Assembly (NCBI RefSeq): GCF_025399195.1
Contig: NW_026252111.1
Coordinates: 231,520 to 295,519, forward strand
DNA from: Umbelopsis ramanniana AG
Lineage: Eukaryota; Mucoromycota; Umbelopsidomycetes; Umbelopsidales; Umbelopsidaceae
DNA: 64,000 nt
Direction: 5' to 3'
The position numbers were made by a program, and so were the translations under genes. Positions 45,401 to 60,499 of the stretch are shown here, piece by piece (position 1 is the stretch's first letter; the number at the start of each line of letters is the position of its first letter). The notes below the pieces were generated by a model. That model saw only the letters and a list, made by a program, of their open reading frames with translations. It had not been told where the DNA came from and searched no databases.

Positions 45401-46939
45401 GTAGAAACGGGACCACAGCTTTCTAAAGCGCTGAACGTTGCCATGGTGAAGGTCCTAGAATTCAGCGACCGAAACGCATCCATCAGCGCCCTACTAGCGA
45501 TTCTTGTCAACTGTGCAGCAGATCTTCGACCAGGGGATTCAACCACTTGCAAAGAGGCTCGATTCACTGAGTTAATCATGAAGTGTCTATGGAAACTCTC
45601 AAAAACCATTCAGGAGCATATGCGCAACGGAAGCTTAAATCCAGATCAGCTACTGCTAGATATCAACAATTTCTTTGTCACAACCCCTCCTACCGAATGG
45701 AAGCACAGAGCAGCAGAGCATGTTCCGTTCGGCGAAATGCCACTTCGAACTGCAAAGACGTTGATTCTGGAATTGATAACAGGGTTGGGAGACAGTGTCT
45801 TTGATCATCTGACACTCATAGATGACCCTCAGCACAGCTGTGTCTACCCTTACTTACACCACATGTTGCAAGCGCGGCGAAAGAAGCAAGAGGTTGATCA
45901 GCAAGCTTCAAATTCAAATCATGCCATGACCCACGCTACGGAAGAACGTGTTCCAGAACCACTTACAACGCGAGCAAGCCGTCCTTCTTCAATTACATCT
46001 ACTAATGATCTTAATAATTCACGGCCGGCTTCTATCGCTGAGTCAGCTGGGAGCTTTGAACAACCTGCCGCACCACCGAAACCCGCAGCATTTGTCGTTC
46101 CTGAGGAAAGCCATACAGAGGCTATGGAGGATATACAACGTTCGCCTCAAACTAGTGATCAAACTAAAGATGACTCCAAAACTCTCTCAGATCTCGAAAT
46201 GAATAATCTTTTAACCCAAATATTTGTGAAAATTGGTACTCGCGACCAAACGAAACAGGTACAGTTAATATATATACACCGAACAGCCTAAAGAGCATCC
46301 ATTAATTCTCTATTCTAGGGCATTGTGGAGTTATATGAGTTCCAAAAGCGCCATCCCCATGCAGAAACTAAAGTGAATGCTTATCTCAGTCAAACTGGAA
46401 ATTACTTCCAAAGTTACATTCGCCGTGGCTTGACCAACTTGTCTGCAGAAGATGATTCTATGAGGGTCCGATCTAATACCAGTAATGATACAGCAGACGC
46501 CAGTAGCGTCCGATCTGCTGAAAGTAGTTCGCCGCGAACATCTCGACCACAGTCTACAGGTAGGATACTATGGGAACACATAATATGTTCCGTTTACAGC
46601 CTCAAACTGACCACTCTTAAAATGTGTACAGTCGAAGATCCAGTGGAGATCAAGCAACGACTGCTACGTCTTCAACAGAAGTTTGGATATCGCCAGGAGG
46701 CTGATGAGTCTGACCCATCGTCTGGTCTGAACAATATCCAAAAGCGAGCGTCGATCCTTTCTCTGGTAAGCACTGCATCACTACCTTTCTCTCCGCGACG
46801 GGTGGTATACTAACACTATGCTAATTTCCAGGAACCTACTCAGCGAGCAGAACCGGATCGCGCGCAAAGTGTTTCTGCTTTGAAAGAGCGACTGGCGAGA
46901 ATGAAGGCTACCCTTGAATCCTCCGTAGCAGAGCCATAG
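39423..46939 (+). CDS. XMAP215/ch-TOG microtubule polymerase, long multi-TOG form
   Basis: Nineteen exons: 39423-39482, 39549-39736, 39802-39928, 39991-40070, 40139-40229, 40286-40502, 40562-40668, 40732-40845, 40911-41012, 41095-41568, 41630-41990, 42057-42254, 42323-42424, 42490-44231, 44314-44682, 44753-46258, 46319-46559, 46632-46765, 46832-46939. They sum to 2,106 residues with no frame break. TOG repeats start near residues 1, 255 (VSKKWQERKEAMEELLN), 600 (ISDSQWKIRLAAMEALYEHF), 866 (CNDSNWKTRKEGLEKT) and 1190 (NRWQFDGPRPDLLVSLRSQI). A Lys/Pro/Ala-rich linker lies between TOG2 and TOG3. A conserved C-terminal domain begins near 1545 (MDFLITQITSGDPHPSIDAL). Such proteins load tubulin at plus ends and organise spindle poles. 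Yeast Stu2 and Alp14 are under 900 residues with two TOGs. Confidence 0.95.
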
Positions 46940-47278
46940 AGTGCACCGCGTGTCGTCATTTGTCCGTGTAGCTATATTTTTACTCATTGTTTTCGTTCTT
47001 TCCTGTGCGTGGACAATTCAGAGTAACACTAAAAAGAATGAAAATCAACAATCATTTTATCAATAAAACAAGTAATTTCGAAGTTCACATATTGCTGAAG
47101 AGATGCAATCAAGAGATGCCATGAAAAATAAATAAATACACCGCCGCTGGGGTGAGCTGCCTTGAACAATTTATTCTCATTCATACTATTGAAAGATTTT
47201 TGGTGGCTATAAATGCGGTACCTCCAACCGCGTTTTCATGATACTACAAAAATTTACAAAGCGTTCAATGATGGAGGT
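46940..47278. other. Convergent 3' region, ch-TOG gene / DUF2461 gene
   Basis: The 339 bases between opposing stops contain AATAAA-type polyadenylation signals (near 47062 and 47130) and nothing else I can support. Confidence 0.55.
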
Positions 47279-48522
47279 TCATCCGGTCCAAGCATTAAGC
47301 ACAGTGACAAACGGTACAAGGGCTTCATACGCATCGGTAACCTTTTCCAAAAATCCCTCAGACACGACTTCTTGATCCTCCCACCGTCTACCTATGACAA
47401 AACTTTTGTAGCGCAACAGATCAATATCTGGATGATTTTTATCAACGCCTTTGGGAGCAGTTTTCAAGCGGTCATCATCTTCAAGGGCATCCACTCCTTT
47501 TGAGCCATATATCTCTTCAATCATGGGCAATTCAAGAGCTTGTCGTAATAATGTCGGGTCGTTCATTATACCCTCTCTAATGCGCGATATAATGGCCGAG
47601 GACGGACTCCACACTCCGGCTCCTATAAAAGAGCGGTTGCCTGGGCAGACGCTGAGATAGTAACCGGCAAAGGGGCTTTTCTTACCCCCTCGAGAGAATG
47701 AAGCAGACAGGAAGGTTTTATACGGTCGCTTATCATTAGTGAATCTCAAGTCACGACTGACCAAAGTGAAGACTTATTAGCGATTGTTATGGAGAACAGA
47801 CCATCCATGGGCCCCATAGTCTATACTACAAAAAGAAAATGTAACCCTTACTTTAGTCGATAGACAGCTTCTTTGGCTGGACTTTCCAAAATACTTGGGT
47901 CTAACTGACGAGTATGCTCCATGACTTGTCCAACAAAATCAGTGAAATCTTGCTTTGTCTTCAACCATCTCTCGTTGTGTAGTAGCATGAATTCGCGTTC
48001 GTTATTCTCAGCTAAATCTGCCATGAACTGTAAAGTGTCGGGGGAAACTGCGTCGGCAAAGGGAGACCCTTCAGGATGAGGGATGTCAATTATAGCAGGG
48101 TTGATATCGTCCATGCTTCGAACCGTGGTGGTTTGCTCGGTTGGCTTAAGATCTTTTTCCTTCTTGTCATCCTTACTTTTCTTCTTTCTGCCCTTTTGAC
48201 TTTGCTCCGTCTTTTTTCGCTTTGTTGTTTGTGAATTTCCTTCGTTCGACCGATCACCATGAGCATTCTGTGGACTGCTCATGGTTGATTCTACCGAATA
48301 GTCCGATTCTTTATCACTTGAGCTGGCTTTGCCTGGGCTGGTAGTAAGAGCATTTGCCCTAGCAAGCCTAGTTTTCAGCCTTGTTGGCCCTACACTGTTG
48401 CTATTAGGCTTGACATTGGTTTGCTTTAATGATCGCGTTGCTGGTGACATGGTATTCTGAACTTTGACTGCACCAACCCCGCATTTCTGCACCGCGCCGT
48501 CGGGCGTTTCGTTATCCGCCAT
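47279..48522 (-). CDS. DUF2461 (TIGR02453) family protein
   Basis: Exons 48522-47852 and 47756-47279 encode 382 residues; the join reads YRLNRDLRFTNDKRPYKTFL. The first ATG is at 48522; further extension uses only TTG. Residues 1-150 are disordered and lysine-rich with NLS-like runs (KRKKTEQSQKGRKKKSK). The DUF2461 domain follows: TLQFMADLAENNEREFMLLH, then RDLRFTNDKRPYKT and GYYLSVCPGNRSFIGAGVW. The biochemical role of the family is not established. The basic leader suggests nuclear location here. Confidence 0.85.
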
Positions 48523-48984
48523 CTCTTTTTCATTATACTCATTTATTTCTTTGTCTACCGTTGGTAAAATATAACAAGTCTTCAAAATAGCTCTATGTTC
48601 GTCTTCATGTTAATTTTCACGCCAAGTCAGTCATGAACATGAATACAATTTGTCTTGCCGAGGCTCAATGTATTGAATCGCTGTAGTAACGGCCTTCGTG
48701 CTGGTCTTTTTTTTTTTATTTGAATATGATTGTGAAGATATGGAATCTTTCATCAATTGGTATTGACAGAGTCAAAAGAAAGAGTATGCTGCCATGCAGC
48801 ATATCCTCAAAATGATCGTATTGTACTGAAGGGGTGTAAGAATATACAAGAGTAGAAAAAAATACAGAGGAGAGCTATACATAGAAGAACAGGATCATAT
48901 TTTCATAAATCCATTCCATTAGGCCGTTTCAACTTTTTGCCAATGTTGCTGATATAAATAGGCAGGCTACCGAGGGCGGGCGGG
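48523..48984. other. Intergenic region upstream of the DUF2461 gene
   Basis: The 462 bases hold the DUF2461 promoter and the 3' flank of the F-box gene. They are AT-rich and carry no supported feature. Confidence 0.5.
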
Positions 48985-50386
48985 TCATTGAGTATCAAAC
49001 ATTAGGATCCCGGTAAAATGAATTCTGATATCTATATCGTACTTGACTTCTTGTAATGCCTTTCGTTTAATCTCTTTTGCCCACTCTCGAGATCGCATGT
49101 CACTATAAACTGGTAGTACAATCGTAAGTGTCCGTGGATGCTTTGTCTGATGTCCTCCAAATGCGCTGGTAATGAGATCCTCCAGTTTCCCCCCGAGTTT
49201 TCCAGATGTCCAATCTTTAAGCATGTGTGACACATCAGTCTGAAAGGTGACAGTGAGGCTATCAATATCAAGATCTTTAATGCCATTTATCACTCCATAG
49301 CCGGCAAAGAAGTTCGTCAATTCCAAACGCTTGAGACTTGTCAATTGCTTTAGCCAGGTGCTCATGGAACGTTCAGCATCCAACCAAACAGTTTTCATTC
49401 GATCCGACCATTCCATATGGGTCTTATCTCCAGACCACCCAATAAGATGTAGGTCCTCAAGCAATGGACACGAGCCATGCAGACATTCACTCCATACTCG
49501 TGCAGACCAAGAGCTGCAAAAACCAAACGTCAATGAGGTTATGTTCGGCAATTGACTCAAGTAACGATATTTAGCCACGACTCGAGTTTCTCGAGCTAAC
49601 CAGTCCAGCTCATCTTTGGCAGGGTCAGTGTATTCCAGTTCTTCTTCGTCAATTAGGTGCTTTATTGAAAGTACTTTGAGAGTTGGTGACAGCCACCGTG
49701 GAGGTCCGTATACATTGTAATATTTGTGATGGTCAAATCCCGATATCCCTGCATGACATAGTCGAAGTTCCCGCAACCTTCGTAAATGAGAGAACCGTTC
49801 CAAAGAGAAATTAGGGCCGTCACAATGGTGTCGAACTTGCTGGCAATTGATTACCTCCAGATTATGCAGCTGTGACAACAGACTTTGTATTTCGGGAAAC
49901 GACATATTGGAGGTATTCAGGCAGGTTAGCGATGAAAATATGCTAAGTGATGCAAAATTTAATGCATAATGCTTGATGGCGCTACGCAGAGTCAGGCGTT
50001 GAACATGTTGTCGGTGAATTTGAACAAGGCGGCTGCCCATAAATTTCTGGTATTGAGTTCCCAGCTGTTGTCTATCAAGCACTATGGTTTTCCACTAAAT
50101 ACAATGAGAGCAAGACATGGTTAACACCATACATTCAAAATATGTAAAAGGCATTGCAATGGTATTCAACACCCACTACACAAGCAGCTTCCACTAGTCT
50201 TGTCCAACGGCGACACACCAGTCGGAGTGTACACAACGTGGTCGGGGTGTGTTCCATTGCCTGGAAAATGAGCAAGAGGCAATCGTCATTGAGAGGATCG
50301 TTAGAGTATGACGTGCGGCAGCGTTTTCGAGGTCGACTATCTACAAATTTTCTTGATTCAAGCAGCCTTCCTGATCGTAATTCCAT
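48985..50386 (-). CDS. F-box protein with leucine-rich repeats
   Basis: Exons 50386-50177 and 50094-48985 encode about 439 residues. An F-box lies near residues 30-75 (LNDDCLLLIFQAMEHTP; LCTLRLVCRRWTRLV) and continues across the intron as VWKTIVLDR. The rest is a run of irregular leucine-rich repeats (LTCLNTSNMSFPEIQSLLS; LRRLRELRLCHAGISGF; LPNITSLTFGF; LTSLKRLELTNFF). F-box proteins join Skp1-Cullin-F-box ubiquitin ligases and choose substrates through the repeat domain. The target is unknown. The donor could be three bases earlier, which would change one residue. Confidence 0.82.
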
Positions 50387-50599
50387 GAGTTTGGTGATTG
50401 AGAAATATCAAAGATAGGAATAGGTAAGGGTGGCAAAATTTAAAAAAAATGAAAAATTGATTGCGTCTGCAAATAGCGAGCGTATGGAAAAGCTGCACCA
50501 ACTGTGAGGGTTTATATTAATTATTTTCAGGATTAAGGTCATGAATATGCCATTCAGTTTTAAAAGATCATCTTCTGCTCTAGCAAATTAGGCCCATCA

Positions 50600-54597
<3,998 letters not shown>

Positions 54598-55417
54598 GCG
54601 AAAGAAAATAGTAGACCTATTGGGAGACGCGGTTCTGAGCCCTTTTCTTTCCCCAGATTCACATGGGAGCCGAAAGTGCGGAGATTTAGGCTCTTGACAG
54701 GTCCGCCATTGCTGCTGACAACCCTGAAATTCATAAGTTCAGCTAACCTTGTATCTCAATGACTTTAATAAACGAAAGAAATAATATGTAACACACTATA
54801 GTTACGGTCAGTAATTGTATACACTCGATCTGGTGCATCGATGTATCTCACAGCTAGAACATGTATTTCAGCTCCACTTACAATGTCCTCCGCTGTTAAC
54901 AGAGTAATAAGTGGACCTCTTTACATTTTACTTCACCAGAAATGATTAGTATACTGGTTTAAAAAACATATGTTCTCTTGGTCAGTGCAACCCGTCTGCA
55001 AGAAATCACACCGTGATTCCACCAAGGCAAATGAGCATCAGCGGCAGAACATTTATATCTTCTGAACAACAGACTTTGAGGATTACTTTTCACTGAAAAG
55101 AGCTATATCTAAAGAATAGAAGCTTCGATAGCGCTTATTTCAAGTACAAATAACTTGTTACAAAGCTTTGAAATCTAATAGGTACAGCTGGCCGCATGCC
55201 TTGGTACTGCTTTCGGGACTTGAAAGCACAGCTGACGCAAAAAATCAGTATTGCAAAAGTCGACCAGCAGAGCTTCAGACAAAGGCAAACCAGAGAAGAG
55301 CATGCCACTAACATCCAATGCCGCCAATAGAAAGCCAAGTATGTGAAATGAGACTTTTTCTGATTGAGCAGAAAACGAAATACTTTGGCAATCGAATCCA
55401 ATTACTGATCCTTACCA
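54598..55417. other. Divergent region between PEX6 and the Sgf73 gene
   Basis: The 820 bases hold both promoters. On the minus strand at about 54905-54771 an ATG-less open frame (LLTAEDIVSGAEIHVLAV; RYIDAPDRVYTITD) looks protein-like and could be an unrecognised PEX6 5' exon. Confidence 0.4.
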
Positions 55418-57377
55418 ATGCAAACTACCTCAGGCTTAGAAGGCTTCTCGGACAAGCAGCATGCAGCTCTGAAACAAAAAAGTGCGGATATAGATCGCGT
55501 TGAGGATGGTTAGTCTATATTTTTTATGTTATGGTGAATGGTGAACACGGTACTGTGTGAGAAGAGTCACTTCCAGTCCATCAGTTCCCATTGTTCGGTT
55601 TGTCGGTAACATACCAAATCAAAATTAACATCTTTCATTTCCATTTAGATATAAAGACTATAGTGAAACCTGTCGTTGACTCTTACCCAAGCTGGTCAGA
55701 ACATATGACTCCTGGTACACTGCTAATCTTCCAAGATGACGATAGTTGGAACAGACTATCAAAGAAGAACAACTCGAAAATTCTGTTAAAAGACAACCGC
55801 CCCAACTTTGATGGCACAGATCCAGAGTCTCTAAGGTCAATTGAGAATTCTTTGGTATTTTCTTCGTCTGACGAAGGTAAGGATGTGAAAATAATAAATG
55901 TGGAATGATAGACTTGATTTAACAGAAGAGTGTGGTATGACTATTTCAGAGAGTGAAACCGCTTCATCGCCCTCTTACAACCCATTAAGGTCCAGTGATA
56001 TGAAGACATACGGAGCTACGCCTATAGAGGAGGATATAGTGGTTGTAAAGTGCAAAGTCTGCTCAAAGCCGATCTTGGCTAGCAATTTTACCCACCATCA
56101 AGGTAAAGGAGCCACTTTCGGCGCCATTTGAATCCAATTGCCCCACATAGACTCAGTTTCCTGATTCTTCCCAAAACTTTCAGAGATCTGCGAAAAGCTA
56201 ATTGAAGAAGCGTCCATGGCTGAGACATCGTCAAATTTGAAGTTTTCACCAAATTCAGATGATGAAAGTGTGAAAAGCAATACACCACTCTATAAAAAGT
56301 CCAAGAAAAAGCGTGATTATGATGAGCCTGATCGTGGCCATCTCGGCAAAAAAGGCAGAAAAGGGAGCATCACCTCTATAAACTCACAGACATCTGAAGG
56401 CACGTATTATAACTCATTGAGCTCATTGACAACTTGTACCCGTCAGGTTTTAACCTTTCGCACGGATGTAGAAGGTACGCCGGTGCTACCCCGCAAACAG
56501 CTCCCCAATAATTCCGACAAACCAGACAAGAAGAAGAAAAAGGAAAAGCAAATCAAAGTAAAGCCACCACCAAAAGAGAAGCGTAAGCACGAACAACCTT
56601 TCGTCAACTGATGGCATTCGTCAAAACTCATTATTTAACTCCATGCCCATCTTGCCAATTTAGCACCGTTGGACCTCGATAAGCAGTGTGGCGTTATAGC
56701 AGGTCCCAACAATTTGCCCTGTGCAAGATCTTTAACTTGCAAAACCCATTCTATGGGTGCTAAGCGAGCAGTTGTTGGTCGGTCACAACCATACGACGTG
56801 CTTCTAGCAGCATATCAAAAGAAATCAATCGGCCGCCCTCAAAGTAAGCTATTTATCTCCTACAAATTAGTATTTTATGTGCGTAACCGCTTATTGAGCT
56901 GCTTGCTAACTGTATCGACTTTTAGATTCCTCAAGTTCACCACTATTACAAAAGGCAAATGCAACCACCCATAAATTACGTATACAAAAGAAAGTCTTGA
57001 CTGGTGCATCGTCGTCTACTCCAGTACCTGAAGCGGAAATTATCGACTCTGACGAAGAAGTGGAAACCGTTATGGAAGCCATAAAATCATCTTGCCCTAC
57101 TCCTTTGGCAGAAATTCCACGACCTTTTATGAGCCGACGTAATCGATGTGTGCGTTTACGTGAACTGTTGTTGGATGCTATTTCACCAAAATCGAGCTTA
57201 ACCGACAATACTACACCAGTGCAAACCAGATCAACTGCTAATGCTGGCATTAGCCAATTATCTGGATACCCTTTGCAAAACACTACTGCAGTATATAATA
57301 TAGCAAATGGAATGAAACTATCTGATACCTCATTCCGATTGCCCGAAAGTAGTCCAACCAAGCTTACTCTTAGATAA
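55418..57377 (+). CDS. SGF73: SAGA deubiquitinase-module anchor Sgf73 / ataxin-7
   Basis: Six exons (55418-55508, 55649-55876, 55926-56102, 56184-56582, 56664-56843, 56926-57377) encode 508 residues. The start [10 protein letters not shown] at 55418 is preceded by an in-frame TGA. A zinc-binding motif lies early ([20 protein letters not shown], completed across intron 3). A Lys/Pro-rich spacer leads to the SCA7 domain ([37 protein letters not shown]), which binds nucleosomes in ataxin-7 proteins. An acidic stretch ([15 protein letters not shown]) follows. The protein tethers the Ubp8 module to SAGA. Exon 4 may hide one more intron (56401-56448); I read through it because the frame stays open. 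Confidence 0.9.
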
Positions 57378-58791
57378 TTTCTCCCTCAATACAATAATGC
57401 TTTAAGCACCTGATACAAAAATCGAACGCGTTCAATTGACGCGTAAGAAAAGGAAAGCTGCCCTATTGTAGTCGATGTCTCTGTGGAAAGGGATTGCTGA
57501 AAGACACCTCGGCGATAGCCACGTTTTTTATTTATTATCTTGCTGTGGGTCCGCAGCATTCGCAGATTGGTCTATTTCGATCAATTTAAACAAGAAAATG
57601 CAAGGGAAAACCCTGGAAAAATGTAATGTATATAACTGAGCCATATTAAGGTTTAACATGAACTCTATAGCAACCATGAAGCAAAACTAGTTTTAACTTC
57701 AATCGCTATTCATCTGAATCTCAACTTGTGAAGTCCATTGAAGTGGGTTTATTCTATTGCATTTAAAACTGTGCAAGTGAGGGTACTCTATTTATGAAAA
57801 AGTTTTAGGTATGATACAGTATTGTTTGGCGGAGACACCAAGGAAATCAGGTCAATGCTATGGCGATAATACAAGAAGACAGAGCAAATAATATACGTCC
57901 CAGCCTGTTTCGTAACATACACCTGTAGTGCATAAGATACACTAGGGTTTAACTACAATAAAGCAGAATTGCGGAAAGAAGGACAACAACGGGTTGACGT
58001 GCAGCTGTAAGCAAGACAATATCAGTCGAGCTTAACTCTCAACGTATACCAGCAAGCAGATAATGCAACGTTATTCATATCAAGATCTGGTGTCACAGCC
58101 TCTACAGGGGTAAATTTTTTAAAAAGTCTCCTGGACAAATAATATCTCATTGCCGTTCAGACTTGTATTACAGGCTAAGCCAAATTGACCTTTTCTTAAC
58201 ATCAACGGTTCGTGATGTTAAGAAAAATCTTCAGTAACAACGCTCTCAAATGTGATTTCTCAAAAAAGATCAGAATTCGCGTCGCAGTACCAAGTGCTAA
58301 TAATAAATTAAACAAACTCAAAACTCTCACAAAGACAAGGTAATATTATTATTTTCATGAGACAATGCGAAAAACAATAGTATACGACAGAATGTGCCAG
58401 TCAGATTACTTCACTTTATTTTCAAAGCGTGGGCGAGAATGATTTGATTATCTAAAGTGCTGTAGCATAGTGAAATAATTTCGAATGTATGCCTGTGAAG
58501 ACCAGCTGGATTGTCATAATATCCGCGTAGTATGTATCACACAATGGTTTATGTAAGGTTTTGACATGGTGTTGTTTGCTAAAGCTCACCGCTTGGATGA
58601 ATGCAAGCAGAGTATAAACAACCCAAATAACGAGGTGTTCGTTTTATGTGTGTATTAATTTTTAGATCCATGCTACGCATGGTTCAGCAAAGGCATACAA
58701 GGCATAGCCGGTATTTTCATATGCCTATTTCCTACCTTTTTAATTCTGTTCACTATACATCTGCTCATTTCTCAGTTATATACTGATCTTA
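57378..58791. other. Long intergenic region with MluI-type boxes and a perfect hairpin
   Basis: The 1.4 kb has no supported gene. Two ACGCGT sites lie at 57426-57431 and 57439-57444, just after the SGF73 stop. A perfect 14-bp inverted repeat with an 8-base loop lies at 58191-58226. The rest is AT-rich. Confidence 0.55.
58191..58226. repeat. Perfect 14-bp inverted repeat (hairpin)
   Basis: The left arm TTTTCTTAACATCA (58191-58204) and right arm TGATGTTAAGAAAA (58213-58226) are exact complements around ACGGTTCG. No flanking target duplication was noticed. Confidence 0.8.
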
Positions 58792-59966
58792 ATGTCTGCA
58801 GCTCATTTCAGCACAGCAACGTAATGCTTGAATGACTGGCATATGTCTTTGCGCTTGAAACTTTATGTGGCTAACACGATGCTAATCTCCGTGATTTAGA
58901 GCGAGTCCGTTATTACCATCTATAAGCACATTTCTTCAAGCACCACCTGAATTTTCTGAAGCTACCAGTACCACTAACGCTGCTGGTGACATAAAATTAT
59001 CAACATATACTACAGACAAAATATTAACGGCGCTCCCTCCAAGTTTGCCTGATGGTAATTGTCAGCTCATACGCAGTGCGGATACGCTCCAGTAAGCTGA
59101 TGGTCAATATTGTTCTGCAGGAGGTCAAATGAATTCTCGGAGTTGGCTGACTTCTTGCCCTGCGCCACTATTGAAAAATGTACAACAGATAATCCTGCAA
59201 ACAAGGGCCATCTCCGAGAGCGTTAGCTCCTTGAATGGAGCTACGACGGTTGATCCAGCTATCTGGCTAAACAGTATGGCGGAAAATGCAAGGGCATTAC
59301 TCTACTCCTTGAAAGAACTCCACAGTGAGCACACTGATGGCAACTACACCACAAGAATGGTAAGTTCACTACCCTAACCATTCCCTCTTGAATTGCACAA
59401 ACTGGGAGTTAATCTTTCAAGTATTCAAACTATCCTCCCAACCATGAAACTTATAAACGAATCGCCATTTCTTACCTACAGCCACAGGATAGCAGACATG
59501 ACTATGACCTCATCTGGCGTAGGCGGGTTAGCAAGGGGAGGTTTGGAAGGACAAGAACTCGGAAACGCAGTGTAGAAATATTCCTTGTTTTCGAATGCTC
59601 TACTGAGAAACATATTGTTAATACCGTAATAACTCACTAGAAGATATGTACTCCTCAACCCAGGTGCCACTCATGCAACATCACGGAAACCCCAGAATGG
59701 CGACGTGGCCTAGACGGTGCAAGAACTTTATGTAACGCCTGCGGGCTCCGTAAGTGGAGAAGCACGCATGCCATTAAAACCATAGAACACAGAAAGCTTA
59801 CCCCGGTCATCTTCCCAATGTCTCACGCTTTTTAGACTATGCAAAGCTTACGAAGCGTAATAACCTCCAGGTCAATCCGAACAACAATTTTCAGCTTTCG
59901 CCGGGTGCCTCGATTTCCAAGCGAGATACCCTTTCCACCAGTGCTGATCTCAACTTCAATAAATAA
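58792..59966 (+). CDS. Small GATA transcription factor with WC-2-type finger
   Basis: Six exons (58792-58820, 58900-59054, 59121-59359, 59482-59571, 59641-59749, 59836-59966) encode about 250 residues. The finger is C-x2-C-x18-C-x2-C: CHSCNITETPEWRRGLDGAR then TLCNACGL, continuing HYAKLTKRN after the last intron. The 18-residue loop and TPEWR core are those of White-collar-2-like and plant-type GATA factors. A basic stretch precedes it (RRRVSKGRFGRTRTRKRS). No PAS domain is seen in the N-terminal ~150 residues, so this is not a full WC-2 photoreceptor partner. The start (MSAAHFSTATASPLLPS) depends on a 29-base first exon. The exon 5 acceptor is a tandem TAG/AAG. Confidence 0.8.
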
Positions 59967-60499
59967 CATGTCACGAAGATTTTTCCTCCTGCAGCTGTGG
60001 CCACACGGTATAGGGATTTTTTACAGCTCATTTTGTACATTGTTAGTCTGATACTGTACCTGGATTTAAACAAAACGCACCTATATATCCAGAAGATTTG
60101 AAGAACGGCGCGCATAAATCCATTGCTAACTGACGCAAAAAGGAGATGAGAGCAAAAATCCCTGCATCTGGGCAACCAAAATAGTATGGCACCGTAAATG
60201 TAGGAGGAATATTCCAGATATCGAGCTTAAAATATTCCAATCGTGGGTTTATTTGTTGCTAGAGTTTTGTTTGTTGTACAGTACCAACAGCTCGTTTTAT
60301 AAACGATCGATACGATAAAAACTCTACCTCCATTGCCCCTTGGACCAAAGGACTTGGCCTATCACATAGCAATTGAGGAAGATCTCATTGTGAATAAGGA
60401 AATTCGGGCTTGTTACATCCGTTATGGACAGGGGGGCTTTATAAGACCAGAGCCAGCGAACTTTCAGTTGGTGCAATAGGTTTTGGTTGCATTCTAACA
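59967..60499. other. Intergenic region before the secreted repeat-protein gene
   Basis: The 533 bases contain no supported gene. They hold the GATA-gene 3' flank and the promoter of the next gene. Confidence 0.5.

Noticed and set aside
56401-56448. A possible extra intron in SGF73 exon 4
   Set aside because: The donor would be a weak GC site and the frame stays open without it, so I kept the read-through model.
58792-59966. White-collar-2 photoreceptor subunit
   Set aside because: The finger is WC-2-like, but no PAS domain can be read in the N-terminal part, so I call it only a GATA factor.
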